Shown here piece after piece: positions 21,508-30,754 of a stretch of 64,000 bases of DNA. The position numbers were made by a program, and so were the translations under genes. A model generated the notes under the pieces. It saw nothing but the letters and a program-made list of their open reading frames with translations. It did not search any database and had not been told where the DNA came from. Positions within the stretch are counted from its first letter, which is position 1; each line of letters starts with the position of its first letter. Source of the stretch: Polyangiaceae bacterium (GTDB lineage: Bacteria; Myxococcota_A; Polyangia; Polyangiales; Polyangiaceae); NCBI GenBank assembly GCA_020848455.1, contig JADLAB010000171.1, positions 1-64,000 of the forward strand, in the 5' to 3' direction.

Positions 21508-22776
21508 ATGAAGGCCGACCGCCGCGACGAGCTCGTGCGAGTGGACGTGACGGGTACGGCTCACCCCGTCGGTCGTGTCGCGAGCCGCGAGATGCGCTCG
21601 CGGCAGGGCGCGTACCGCCTGCTGCCCGCGCCGCCGCACGTGGTCGTGCTGCGCTCCGCGGGGCGCGACGGCGGCGAGGCAGAGCCGGCGCTGCCGTTCT
21701 GGATCGCCGGCGAGATCTCGAAGCCGGGCGCGCTCTGGGACCTCGTCGGCATGGTGGGCCAGGCCAACTGGACCGGCGAGCTCGTGGTGGTGGACGGCCA
21801 CGCGACGCGCAGCGTGTTCTTCGAGCGCGGGCACGTCGTCGGCGCGCACTCCACCGCGGACAAGGAGCGCCTCGGCGAGGTGCTGTACCGCTACGGGGCG
21901 CTCAACCGCGAGCAGGTCGCCGCCGTGGCGGACGCCGTCACGCCGAGCCTGCGCTTCGGCCAGGCCGCCGTCGCGCTCGAGATGCTGAGCCAGGACACCC
22001 TGTTCCACGTCATCGGTCGGCAGACGGAGGAGATCGTCTACGCGGCCTTCGCGGCGACCTCGGGCACCTTCTACTTCGTGGAGGGCTACGACGCCTCCCG
22101 GCTCGCCTACCGGCAGAAGCTGGCGGTCGCGGCCCTGCTCATGGAGGGTGCGCGGCGCATGGACGAGATGGAGTGCTTCCGGGCGCGGGTCCCGTCGAGC
22201 CTGCACGTGCCGGCCCGGGCGCCCGGGCGCCGCGGCGTGGGGCCCGAGCACGCGCTCCACGCGGTGTGGGAGGCCGTGGACGGCATGCGCAGCATCGAGG
22301 ACATCGGCCGGCACCTCGGGCAGGGCGAGTTCGACACCACCCACGCGATCTTCCAGCTCCTGCAGGCGGGCGAGCTCGTCGTGCATCCGCCGCGGCCCGA
22401 GGGGCCGGAGGCGGTCGTCGCGATCTTCAACCAGACCATCGCGCTCATCCTCGCCGAGGTCGACAAGCACCAGTCCGGGCGCGACGTGCGCGAGTCGCTC
22501 GCATCGTTCGCGACGGCGGGAGGGGTCTACAGCGCGCTGTTCCAGGACGCCGGCCCGCGGCCCGACGGCACGCTCGTCCCCGCGGTCGTGGCGCAGAACC
22601 TCGCGCGCGCGGTCGGCATCGACGGCGACGGTTCGCTCGGCCAGTGGCTCTACGAGTACGCGTCGTTCGCGATGTTCATCGCCGAGCCGGTGCTGCGGGC
22701 GGGCGGGCGCAGCGACGTCGGGGCGGTGGCGCGCCAGGTGGCGGAGCTCCTGCGCCCGCTCGCTCCGGAGACCTGA
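21508..22776 (+). CDS. DUF4388 domain protein
   Basis: 422 residues. A short basic start is followed, around residues 65-160, by a DUF4388 domain: LWDLVGMVGQANWTGELVVVDG, VFFERGHVVGAHS, ERLGEVLYRYGALNREQV. This family is abundant in delta-proteobacteria and often linked to gliding, two-component or type IV pilus functions. After it a segment (RFGQAAVALEML...TLFHVIGRQTEEIVYAAF) repeats the pattern in the way of GspE-N-like modules, and a helical C-terminal region of about 150 residues of unknown role closes the protein. No membrane segment. It follows dnaE by 77 nt and converges on the response regulator gene. Function not assignable from sequence. Confidence 0.8.
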   Translation: MKADRRDELVRVDVTGTAHPVGRVASREMRSRQGAYRLLPAPPHVVVLRSAGRDGGEAEPALPFWIAGEISKPGALWDLVGMVGQANWTGELVVVDGHATRSVFFERGHVVGAHSTADKERLGEVLYRYGALNREQVAAVADAVTPSLRFGQAAVALEMLSQDTLFHVIGRQTEEIVYAAFAATSGTFYFVEGYDASRLAYRQKLAVAALLMEGARRMDEMECFRARVPSSLHVPARAPGRRGVGPEHALHAVWEAVDGMRSIEDIGRHLGQGEFDTTHAIFQLLQAGELVVHPPRPEGPEAVVAIFNQTIALILAEVDKHQSGRDVRESLASFATAGGVYSALFQDAGPRPDGTLVPAVVAQNLARAVGIDGDGSLGQWLYEYASFAMFIAEPVLRAGGRSDVGAVARQVAELLRPLAPET

Positions 22777-22806
22777 GCGCCGGTGACTCGACCCGCGCGG
22801 CCTGGC

Positions 22807-24285
22807 TCAGCTCTCGCCGCGACGGATGCCGTAGGCTCGGATCTTCTTGTGCAGGTTGGTGCGCTCCACGCCGAGCGCCGCCGCGGCGCGCGACACGTTC
22901 CAGTCGAACTCGCTCAGCGTCGCGACGATGTGGCGCCGCTCGCTCTGCTCGCGCAGCTCCCGGAGGCTCAGGCGCGGCAGCTCGCCGGCGGCGCGGGGTC
23001 CGGCGTCCTCGGCGGCCGCCATGCTCGCCGTGGGCCAGGCGTGCGGCGTCTCGTCGAAGGGGTCCGCGTGGGGATCCTCCGGCAGGTCGGCCACCGTGAC
23101 GGTGTCGCCCGCGAGGATGATGGCGCGCTCGACCACGTTCTTGAGCTCGCGCACGTTGCCGGGGTAGTGACGGCGCTTCAGCGCCAGGTAGACCTCGGGG
23201 TCGATGTGCTTCGGCTTGAGGCCGTTCTCGTCGCAGAAGGCCCGCAGGAAGGCGTCCGCCAAAAGGGGCACGTCCTCGACGCGCTCCTCGAGCGTGGGCG
23301 AGCGGATGGGGAAGACGTTGAGCCGGAAGTAGAGGTCCTCGCGAAAGCGCCCGGCGGCGGCCTCGCGCTCGAGCTCCTTGTTCGTGGCGGCGAGCAGGCG
23401 CACGTCCACGTGCAGGGTGTGCTCGGAGCCCACGCGCGACAGCTCGCCGCTCTGCAGCACGCGCAGGACCTTGGCTTGCGCCGCCAGATCCATGTCGCCG
23501 ATCTCGTCGAGGAACAGGGTCGCGCCGTGGGCCTGCTCGAACAGGCCGCGCTTGCGGCTCTCGGCCCCCGTGAAGGCGCCCCGCTCGTGGCCGAAGAGCG
23601 CGCTCTCGATGAGGTCCCGCGGGATGGCGGCGCAGTTCACCTTGACGAAGGGCTTGTGCACGCGTGGCGACAGGCGGTGGATGGCGCGCGCCACGAGCTC
23701 CTTGCCCGTGCCGCTGGGGCCGGTGATGAGCACCGTCGCCTTGGTCGGCGCCACGCGCTCGATCTCGCGGTGCAGGCGCTGCATGACGGCGGTGTTGCCG
23801 ATCATCTCCTCGCGGCCGGAGCGCTCGGCGCTGAGCGCCGCGAGCTGTCGGGTGAGGGTCGCCGCCTCGAGCGCGCGCCCGACGCTGTGCAGCACGCGCT
23901 CGCGGTTGAGGGGCTTCTCGAAGAAGTCGCAGGCACCGAGCTTGATGGCGGCCGCCGCCTCTTCGCCGCTCGCGTGCCCGCTCACGACGATGACCGGGAT
24001 GTGGCGGTTGAGCTCGTCCTGTCGCAGCTTGCCGAGCCAGGCGAGGCCTCCCAGGTCGGGCAGCAGGAGATCGAGGATGACGAGATCGACCGGGGTCGCG
24101 CACTCGGCGAGCGCGGCGGACGCCTCGGCGGCGTTCGCCGCTTCGACCATCGCGTAGCCCTCGCCGCGCAAGATGAGGCCGAGGGCGCGCCGGATGTTCG
24201 GCTCGTCGTCCACGACCAGCACCGTGAACGGCGTGGTCGCGTCCCGGTCGACCGTGGTGGCCCCGGCGGCGTTCGTCGTCGTCAT
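22807..24285 (-). CDS. sigma-54-dependent response regulator, NtrC family
   Basis: 492 residues. The receiver domain (LVVDDEPNIRRAL) has acidic pocket Asp26-Asp27 and phospho-acceptor Asp72 (ILDLLLPD). The AAA+ domain has Walker A GPSGTGKE, the sigma-54 contact loop GAFTGA inside ERGAFTGAESRKRG, Walker B TLFLDEIGDM and arginine-finger region FREDLYFRLNVFPI. A Fis-type helix-turn-helix closes it (WNVSRAAAALGVERTNLHKKI). It activates RNA polymerase-sigma54 at enhancer-dependent promoters after phosphorylation by a histidine kinase that is not adjacent. ATG 24285 follows AAGG at good spacing. Confidence 0.95.
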   Translation of the reverse strand: MTTTNAAGATTVDRDATTPFTVLVVDDEPNIRRALGLILRGEGYAMVEAANAAEASAALAECATPVDLVILDLLLPDLGGLAWLGKLRQDELNRHIPVIVVSGHASGEEAAAAIKLGACDFFEKPLNRERVLHSVGRALEAATLTRQLAALSAERSGREEMIGNTAVMQRLHREIERVAPTKATVLITGPSGTGKELVARAIHRLSPRVHKPFVKVNCAAIPRDLIESALFGHERGAFTGAESRKRGLFEQAHGATLFLDEIGDMDLAAQAKVLRVLQSGELSRVGSEHTLHVDVRLLAATNKELEREAAAGRFREDLYFRLNVFPIRSPTLEERVEDVPLLADAFLRAFCDENGLKPKHIDPEVYLALKRRHYPGNVRELKNVVERAIILAGDTVTVADLPEDPHADPFDETPHAWPTASMAAAEDAGPRAAGELPRLSLRELREQSERRHIVATLSEFDWNVSRAAAALGVERTNLHKKIRAYGIRRGES

Positions 24286-24453
24286 GCCCCCCACCTTGTA
24301 TCACCCCCACGGCAGGGCGAGCACGCGATGGGGCGGGCGGCCCGAAGCCGCCGCACCTGCGCGGGCCGAGGGGCGGGCGCCTCGAGGGGCCCCGGACGGG
24401 CGCGCGTCCGCGGGCTTTGCGCTGCGCGGCCGGAACCGCTAAGGAGGCCGGGC

Positions 24454-25302
24454 ATGAATCGCCTTTCCGGCCGCGTGGCGCTCGGGCTCGCTCTCCTCGT
24501 CGGGGCGGCGGCGGTGGGCTGCGAGATCAACCCGACCGCGGCCTCGCCCGCCAGCCTCACCTACACCGAGGACGCGCACAAGGCCTACCTCGAGGCCCTC
24601 GAGGCCTTCGAGGACCGGAACTGGGAGGACGCGCGCGCGCTCTTCACCGAGGTGCGGAAGATCTTCGCCGCGAGCCCCTACGCGAAGCTCGCGGAGCTGC
24701 GCGGTGCCGACTGCGACTTCGAGCAGGGCAAGTACAAGGAAGCGATCGCCGGCTACCGCGGCTACGTGCGCGGGCACCGCGGCGACCCGAACATCGAGTA
24801 CGCCCGCTACCGCACGACGAAGGCGCTCTTCCTCGATATCAGCGACTCGGTCTTCCAGCCCTCGGCGGAGGAGCGGGACCAGGGCAACACCGAGGACGCC
24901 TACCACGAGCTCCTGTCGTTCAAGAAGCGCTACCCGCGCTCCAGCTACCGCGTCGACGCCGAGTACATGCTCGAGGTCGTGACGCAGCGCCTCGTGCGCC
25001 ACCAGCTCTACGTCGCGCGCTACTACCTCGGCTCGGGCGACTTCGAGGCCACGGTGGCCCGCTGCGACTACGCGCTCCAGAAGTTCCCGGGCAGCGGCCT
25101 CGACGCCGAGGCCCTCGTGCTGAAGGGCGAGACGCTGCTCAAGCTGAAGAAGCGCGACGAGGCGAGGAAGGCCTTCGAGGTCGTGGTGCGGGATCACGGC
25201 GGGGCCTTCGGCCAGGTGGCCAAGCGCTTCCTCGACCAGATGGCGTCGGCCGCGGCCGAGCCCGCGCCGGCCGAGCCTGCGCCGGCCGAGCCCGCGCCGT
25301 GA
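24454..25302 (+). CDS. bamD: BamD-like outer-membrane assembly lipoprotein
   Basis: 282 residues, start ATG with a perfect AAGGAGG site. The lipid-Cys follows LVGAAAVGC. The body is TPR-like throughout: HKAYLEALEAFEDRNWEDARALFTEVRK, GKYKEAIAGYRGYVRGH, EDAYHELLSFKKRYPRSSYR, DFEATVARCDYALQKFPGS, DEARKAFEVVV, matching YfiO/BamD in motif order (P-S-S-Y-x-x-A-E-Y). BamD binds BamA and folds outer-membrane proteins. The C-terminus ends in a Pro/Ala/Glu repeat (AEPAP three times), encoded by a 15-nt tandem repeat. A bamB-like gene lies a few genes downstream. The symbol is assigned on architecture. Confidence 0.82.
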   Translation: MNRLSGRVALGLALLVGAAAVGCEINPTAASPASLTYTEDAHKAYLEALEAFEDRNWEDARALFTEVRKIFAASPYAKLAELRGADCDFEQGKYKEAIAGYRGYVRGHRGDPNIEYARYRTTKALFLDISDSVFQPSAEERDQGNTEDAYHELLSFKKRYPRSSYRVDAEYMLEVVTQRLVRHQLYVARYYLGSGDFEATVARCDYALQKFPGSGLDAEALVLKGETLLKLKKRDEARKAFEVVVRDHGGAFGQVAKRFLDQMASAAAEPAPAEPAPAEPAP

Positions 25303-25383
25303 CTCGGGCCCGCGGCGGTCGGGCCGGGGCAGGGCCCCGCGGACGTTGACGGCGCCCCCCCGAGCAGCCAAGCTGCGCCTCCC

Positions 25384-25860
25384 GTGGCCGAGAGAGTCCC
25401 CATGACGCCGGCAGGCCAGCAGCGCCTGCGAGACGAGCTGCGCCGCCTGAAGGACGTCGAGTCCCCGCAGGTGTCGCGCGACATCGGCACCGCGCGCGAT
25501 CACGGCGACCTGTCCGAGAACGCCGAGTACCACGCCGCCAAGGAGCGCCAGGGCATGATCATGGCGCGCGTGAAGTACATCGAGGACGTGCTCTCGCGCG
25601 CCGAGGTCATCGACCCGACCAAGCTCTCGGGCGACCGCGTGAAGTTCGGCGCGACGGTGAGCCTGCTCAACAGCGATACCGAGGAGAAGACGGCGTACCA
25701 GATCGTCGGTCCCGAGGAGGGCGATCTCAAGGCCGGGCGCATCTCGGTGGCCTCGCCGCTCGCCAAGAGCCTGCTCGGCCGCGGGGTGGGGGACGAGGTG
25801 ACGGTTCACCTTCCCGGCGGCACGCGCGTCTACGAGATCCTCGCCGTCACCTTCGGTTGA
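25384..25860 (+). CDS. greA: transcription elongation factor GreA
   Basis: 158 residues, GTG start. It has the classical N-terminal antiparallel coiled coil with the acidic tip (ARDHGDLSENAEYHAAKERQG), whose Asp and Glu enter the RNA polymerase secondary channel to stimulate cleavage of backtracked RNA. The C-terminal FKBP-like domain follows: VKFGATVSLLN, YQIVGPEEGDLKAGRISVASPLAKSLLGRGVGDEV. Length and motifs are those of GreA rather than GreB. It lies 81 nt after the bamD-like gene and 34 nt before the next, so probably co-transcribed. Confidence 0.97.
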   Translation: MAERVPMTPAGQQRLRDELRRLKDVESPQVSRDIGTARDHGDLSENAEYHAAKERQGMIMARVKYIEDVLSRAEVIDPTKLSGDRVKFGATVSLLNSDTEEKTAYQIVGPEEGDLKAGRISVASPLAKSLLGRGVGDEVTVHLPGGTRVYEILAVTFG

Positions 25861-25894
25861 CGGCGCGAGGCGCGATCGGCGCCGGTGCCGACGG

Positions 25895-28800
25895 GTGGCT
25901 GGTGTGACCGGGAGCCGCGCGCCGACACGAACCGCCCCCGAGCGGGGCCAGGCCCTCGCGCGCTGGGTGCTCGGCGGGGCGGACGCCTTCCTCGTGTGCT
26001 GCGCCCTGCTCACCTTCGAGGTCGCGTGGGTCGGGGCGAGCCGGCGCGGCCTCCTGGCCGGGCGCCACGAGATCGGCTGGGCGCTCGGCTCCCTCTTGCC
26101 GGTCGCCTGCGCCGCCGCGGTGGCCCCGGCAGCCGTGCTCGCCGTGTGGCTCGTGGGCGCCGCGAGCGCGCGCCGTCGCTCGGGGCGGTTGCTGTGTGCG
26201 TGCGTGCTCGGTCTCGGTGGCGCCCTCGTCGCGTGGGGTGGCGCGCGCGCCTCGGGCCTGGCCCTCGCGGCGACGGCGGCCGCGGTGGTGGTCGGCGCGC
26301 TCGTGGCGGGCGCGCTCGCCCACTTCGGCGTCGAGCCGGCCCGGGTGCTCGCCCTGCGTCTGCGCCGCGTGGGGCATGGTGTCGGGGCGATCGGGGCGGC
26401 GCTCGTCTGGGCGCTCGGCTGCGAGCTCGCGAGCGGCTGCTTCGCGGGCACCGAGGCGCTCGCCTGGCACCTCGGCTGGGGGCTCGTCGCCGCGTGCGGC
26501 GTCGGCCTCGCCTGGCTCGAGCTCCCCGGCACGGAGGCCAGGGTCGCGGCGGGTGGCGGCGCGGTGCGCATGCTCGCCGCGGCGCTGCTCCTCGTCGGGA
26601 GCTTCCTCGGGGCGCCGTCCGCGGCGCGCGCGCTCGCGCCGCGCGACAACGTGCGCCGCGTGTACGCCGAGGCCTCGGCGTGGCTAGCGGGGGCGGTCGA
26701 GGTCGCCGACGAGCTCGCGCCCCAGCCTGCGCCGGCGCCGCGGGCGGCGCGCGGCGACGCCCGCCCGACGCTCCCCTTCGAGGGGCTCGACGTGCTGCTC
26801 GTCACGGTGGGCTCGATGCGCGCCGATCACGTCGGTGCCTACGGCTACGCGCGCCCGACGACGCCGGCGCTCGACGCGCTCGCGGCCGGGGGCGTCCTCT
26901 TCGAGCGGGCGTACGGGGCGACGCCCGCGAGCGGTGCCGCGCTCGCGTCGCTCCTCACGGGCAAGCACCTGCACGCGCTCGCGCGCCAGGGGCTCGGTGC
27001 CGACTCGGAGAGCTGGGCCGGGTGGCTCGGACACTACGGCTACCGCACGGCGGCGTTCGCGCCGGCCTCCCGGTGGCGCGCCGCGAGCGTCCTGTTCGGC
27101 AGCGGCGGCGCGGGCGAGCTCGGGTTCGCGCACCGCGCGGTCGACGCGGCGGACGACGAGGCGCGCGTGAGCGCCCTCGGGCGCTTCGCCGCGGCGACGC
27201 CGGCCGGCGAGCGCATCTTCGCCTGGATCCACCTCGAAGGGCCGCGCGGCTCCGCGCGGCTCCATGTCGGCGCCGAGCTCGGCCCGACCTCGCTCGACCG
27301 CTACGACGGCGCGCTCGCGGTCGCGGACCGCACCCTCGGGGTCGCGGTCGCCGCGTTCCGCGCGGTTCGCCCGGACACCCTCGTCATCGCGACCGCCGAT
27401 CGCGGGGCGCCGCTGCGCGATCATCCGAGCGCCGCGCACGCCGCCGAGGTCCACGAGGGCGAGCTGCGCGTGCCCCTGGTGGTCGTCGGGCCCGGACTGC
27501 CGGCGGGGCGCCGCGTGGCGGCGCTCGTGTCGCAGGTGGACGTGCTGCCCACGGTGCTCGGCGGCCTCGGGATCCCGCACTCGCCGCGCCTGCACGGGCG
27601 CGACCTCGCCGGGAGCCTCGGGACGGCGACCCCGCCGACGACCGCGGCCGCCCCGCTCCTCTTCGCCGAGACGGACGCCGAGACCTGGTGCGCCGAGCGC
27701 GACGCGCGGCTCGGCTGTCCGCGCGGCGGCGGCGCCTGCCGGCTCCACGATCTCGCGACCGACCCGGCCGAGCGCGTCGACCTGGCGGCGCGCAACGTCG
27801 CCCTCGCCACGCGCCTCGGCACGGCGTGTCGGGCGCTCGTCGGCGCGCTGAGTCGCTACGAGCCCCTGCGCGGCGCCGACGGGGAGTCCGGGGCGCCGAC
27901 CGCGCTACGTCGCGGCATGGCCGGCGAGCGGCAGGCCGCGGCCGAGGTCGCGGAGCTGCTCGCGAGCGACGACCTCGGCGTGCGCCGCAAGGCCGCGGAG
28001 GTATTGTTCGAGCTCGGCGTGGACGCGACGGCGCCGGCGCTCCGGCGCGCGCTCGGCCGCGAGTCGGACGACGTGGTGCGCCGCTTCGTCGCGCTCGCCC
28101 TGAGCAGGCTGGGGCAGGGCGCGCCGCTCGCGCTGGATCTGCTCGCGGGCGACGATCTCGGCTGGCGCCGCCTGGCCGCCCTCGGCCTCGCCGAGGGAGG
28201 TGACGGACGGGGAGAGGACGTGCTCGTCGCCTGGTGGAACGAGGCCTTCCCGGACCGGGACGAAGCGGGGTGGGACATGCCCAGCCCGAGGCCGAGCGCC
28301 GAGCCCCTCGCCTTCGAGCGCGCGCGGCGCATCGCGGCGGCGCTCGGCGAGCTGCGCAGCAAGGCGGCGATCCTGCCGCTGTCGCGTGCGCTCGCCGACC
28401 GGCGGCTCGCGCCCTACGTCGCCGCTGCCATGGCCGCCATCGGCGAGGCTGCCGCGCGGCCGTCGCTCGCGAAGGCGTTCGCGCTCGCGCGGAGCGAGGG
28501 GCCGAGGCTTGCCATCGCCGAGGCACTGTTGCGCCTCGGGGGTGGCGCCGAGATCCGCGAGTCGCTCGTGCACTTTCTCGGCGTGCCGGAGCCGTTGCCG
28601 GGTGGGCTCGGCCTCGCCATGCGGGCGGGGATCCTCGAGCTCGTGGGGGGTCCACGGGCGCAGTCGCTCGACCGGCTCCGGCGCTTCGCGGCGACGGGCG
28701 TGGCGGTCGGGGTGGCGATTCCGAAGGGCGGCACCGGGCGGGGCTTCCGGATCCTGCTGCGGGCCAGCTCGACCGACGCAGGGCTCGGGGAGGTTCGGGT

Positions 28801-29101
28801 CGGGCTCGCCCGCCGCGGGGAGGGCATCGTCGACGCGGGCTCGCTCGTGCCGAGGCAGCTGCCGGCACTCGATCCGGCGCTCACGGCCACCCTGGTCGTG
28901 CCACCGGCCGATGGCGACGAGCCCTCGGAGCTGCATGCCGTCCTGCCCGCCGCGGCGGCGGCGCGCATGCGGGCAGGCGATTTCGCGGACTTCGCGGTGC
29001 ACGCGACCCACAACGTGGCGCTCGATTGCCTGGCGGTGGTCCCGCTCTCGGAGGAGCGCGACGCCGCGGTCGACGACCTCGAGGGCGGCGACCCGGAGTG
29101 A
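25895..29101 (+). CDS. membrane sulfatase-fold protein with HEAT-like repeats
   Basis: 1068 residues. The first ~260 hold about six hydrophobic segments. From about residue 297 an alkaline-phosphatase/sulfatase fold begins: LDVLLVTVGSMRADHVGAYGY, TTPALDALAAGGVLFERAY, ALASLLTGKHL, LHVGAELGPTSLDRYDGAL, VIATADRGAP, VPLVVVGPGLPAG. The sulfatase C/S-x-P-x-R motif before SLLTGK is replaced by SGAAL (residues 346-350), so formylglycine conversion and sulfate-ester cleavage look unlikely. From about residue 680 come Ala/Leu-rich HEAT-like repeats (SDDLGVRRKAAEVLFELGVD, RRLAALGLAEGG), then a beta-rich C-terminus. GTG 25895 is the first start; another GTG lies at 25904. Role unknown, likely envelope. 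Confidence 0.8.
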   Translation: MAGVTGSRAPTRTAPERGQALARWVLGGADAFLVCCALLTFEVAWVGASRRGLLAGRHEIGWALGSLLPVACAAAVAPAAVLAVWLVGAASARRRSGRLLCACVLGLGGALVAWGGARASGLALAATAAAVVVGALVAGALAHFGVEPARVLALRLRRVGHGVGAIGAALVWALGCELASGCFAGTEALAWHLGWGLVAACGVGLAWLELPGTEARVAAGGGAVRMLAAALLLVGSFLGAPSAARALAPRDNVRRVYAEASAWLAGAVEVADELAPQPAPAPRAARGDARPTLPFEGLDVLLVTVGSMRADHVGAYGYARPTTPALDALAAGGVLFERAYGATPASGAALASLLTGKHLHALARQGLGADSESWAGWLGHYGYRTAAFAPASRWRAASVLFGSGGAGELGFAHRAVDAADDEARVSALGRFAAATPAGERIFAWIHLEGPRGSARLHVGAELGPTSLDRYDGALAVADRTLGVAVAAFRAVRPDTLVIATADRGAPLRDHPSAAHAAEVHEGELRVPLVVVGPGLPAGRRVAALVSQVDVLPTVLGGLGIPHSPRLHGRDLAGSLGTATPPTTAAAPLLFAETDAETWCAERDARLGCPRGGGACRLHDLATDPAERVDLAARNVALATRLGTACRALVGALSRYEPLRGADGESGAPTALRRGMAGERQAAAEVAELLASDDLGVRRKAAEVLFELGVDATAPALRRALGRESDDVVRRFVALALSRLGQGAPLALDLLAGDDLGWRRLAALGLAEGGDGRGEDVLVAWWNEAFPDRDEAGWDMPSPRPSAEPLAFERARRIAAALGELRSKAAILPLSRALADRRLAPYVAAAMAAIGEAAARPSLAKAFALARSEGPRLAIAEALLRLGGGAEIRESLVHFLGVPEPLPGGLGLAMRAGILELVGGPRAQSLDRLRRFAATGVAVGVAIPKGGTGRGFRILLRASSTDAGLGEVRVGLARRGEGIVDAGSLVPRQLPALDPALTATLVVPPADGDEPSELHAVLPAAAAARMRAGDFADFAVHATHNVALDCLAVVPLSEERDAAVDDLEGGDPE

Positions 29102-29185
29102 GCCGAAGGACGGGGCGCGCGCCGCCGCGCGGCGCCGGCGCGGGCGCGATTGACGCCGCGCGGTTCGGTACTACAGTCCCGCCGC

Positions 29186-30754
29186 GTGACGCAGCGACAA
29201 GACCGGGCGCGCCCGGGCGGCAAGGGCTCTCCGTCGGACGCCGACGAAAGCGACGAGCGGGACGACGAAGCGTCGAGCGCCGCCGCCGAGGAGAATCGTC
29301 GGGGCGACGCGGGCGCCGACGACGTGGACGACGACGAGCGCGACTCGGACGAGGGCGCGGACGAGGACGACGAGCGCGACTCGGACGAGGGCGCGGACGA
29401 GCGCGACTCGGACGAGGGCGCGGACGAGGACGACGAGCGCGACTCGGACGAGGGCGAGAGCCCTGGGGCCGGCGACGAGCGCGCGCAGAAAGTGGCGCGC
29501 TCGCTCGGCGTCTCGGGCGAGGACGAGGGCGTCGAGGAGGGCGAGGACAAGACCGAGGCGGCGCGCAATCGGGCCGAGCGCCGGCGGGAACAGGCCCTCG
29601 CGCGCAAGGCGGGGCGCGCCGCCGGAGCGCCTGCCGTCGCGGAGGATCGCGACGAAGACGACGTCGGGGTCGAGGCGCGCGATCGCAACAAGCGACTGCG
29701 CGAGGAGTTCCTGCGCAAGCGCCGCGCCACCGCGGAGGCCCAGAAGGAAGACGCCAAGCGCGGTCTCGCCGCGAGCGAGATGGTCGACGACGCCCTGGCG
29801 CGTGGGGCATCCGCGTTCACGAAGTGGCTGCGGCGCAGCTGGCGCTGGCTGAGCTGGGTCGTGTTCATCGCGATCGTGGGCGGGCTCGGCGTGTGGTGGT
29901 ACCTGCGCCGCACGGTCTCCGTCGAAGCGAAGGACTCGGACGAGCTCTACCGGGCGGTGGCGCTCGAGCAGGCGGCCGTAGGCGAGGACAAGCGCGACGA
30001 CGAGGAGAAGAAGAAGGACCCACGCCCCGTGTTCCCGACCGCGGACGAGCGCGCCCAGGCCGTCGCGGACGCGTACGCCGCGGTCGTGGCCAAGCAGGGC
30101 AAGAGCGGCACGGCGCTGCTCGCCAAGCTCGGCGAGGCCGGTGGCCTGCTCGAGGCCCGCAAGTACGACGAGGCGGCTGCGGCCTACGACGTCGTGCTCG
30201 CCTCGCCCCTCGCCGCCGCGGACCTGGACGTCCGGGCGCGCGCGCTCGAGGGCAAGGGCTTCGCGCTCGAGGGCAAACGCGACCTCGACGGCGCCGAGGC
30301 GGTCTTCGGGCAGCTCGAGGGTCTCGATGGGCCGGACGCACCGGGCACGAAGCAGCTCGCGGCGCTGCACCTCGCACGGGTGCTCGTGGCCAAGGGCGAC
30401 AAGAACGCTGCCAAGGAGCTGCTCGTCGCGGCCCTGAAGGACCTCGAGGTGGTCAATCTCGAGGCCGCGAAGGTCGACCCGGAGAACCCGGTCAAGCCGT
30501 ACCGGTGGCTGCCGCGCGCCCTCGAGCGGGCGCTGCGCGCCATCGACCCGTCCGCCGTGCCGCAGCGCACGCAGCCCGGGCTGCCCGGGGGCAAGGGCGG
30601 GGCGCAGATCCCGCCGGAGCTCCTCGAGAAGCTCTCGCCCGAGGAGCGGAAGAAGGTCGAGGACATGTTCGGTCCGGGGGGCAAGGGCCTGCCGCCTCCA
30701 GGCGCGCCCGAGGACGCTCCGGCCGAGAGCCCCGAGCAGGGGCCGCCGGAATGA
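29186..30754 (+). CDS. YfgM-like membrane-anchored TPR protein with acidic repeat region
   Basis: 522 residues from GTG 29186. The first ~125 residues are extremely acidic and repetitive (units of EDDERDSDEGAD); a basic coiled stretch follows to about residue 215. One transmembrane helix (WLSWVVFIAIVGGLGVWWYL) is followed by a periplasmic TPR-like domain: VADAYAAVVAKQGKSGTALL, LLEARKYDEAAAAYDVVLASP, ALEGKGFALEGKRDLDGAE. A Pro/Gly-rich tail ends it. Its architecture and direct overlap (ATGA) with a bamB-like gene match the conserved yfgM-bamB pair of proteobacteria, in which YfgM is a Sec-associated periplasmic chaperone adaptor. The acidic N-terminus is not part of the family. Confidence 0.75.
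   Translation: MTQRQDRARPGGKGSPSDADESDERDDEASSAAAEENRRGDAGADDVDDDERDSDEGADEDDERDSDEGADERDSDEGADEDDERDSDEGESPGAGDERAQKVARSLGVSGEDEGVEEGEDKTEAARNRAERRREQALARKAGRAAGAPAVAEDRDEDDVGVEARDRNKRLREEFLRKRRATAEAQKEDAKRGLAASEMVDDALARGASAFTKWLRRSWRWLSWVVFIAIVGGLGVWWYLRRTVSVEAKDSDELYRAVALEQAAVGEDKRDDEEKKKDPRPVFPTADERAQAVADAYAAVVAKQGKSGTALLAKLGEAGGLLEARKYDEAAAAYDVVLASPLAAADLDVRARALEGKGFALEGKRDLDGAEAVFGQLEGLDGPDAPGTKQLAALHLARVLVAKGDKNAAKELLVAALKDLEVVNLEAAKVDPENPVKPYRWLPRALERALRAIDPSAVPQRTQPGLPGGKGGAQIPPELLEKLSPEERKKVEDMFGPGGKGLPPPGAPEDAPAESPEQGPPE
29328..29457 (+). repeat. in-frame tandem repeat encoding Asp/Glu-rich units
   Basis: About 130 nt built from a 36-nt unit (and one 27-nt shortened copy) encoding the residues DDERDSDEGAD. 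There are four copies, nearly identical at nucleotide level. Unit length is a multiple of three, so copy changes keep the frame. It forms the acidic N-terminus of the YfgM-like protein. Confidence 0.85.

Noticed and set aside
22807-24285. Pairing of the NtrC regulator with the hybrid kinase at 54480-56405
   Set aside because: They are 30 kb apart with no shared feature; myxobacteria have dozens of each, so no link is claimed.
29328-29457. CRISPR-like or regulatory repeat
   Set aside because: The repeats are in frame, without spacers, and encode an acidic protein segment.
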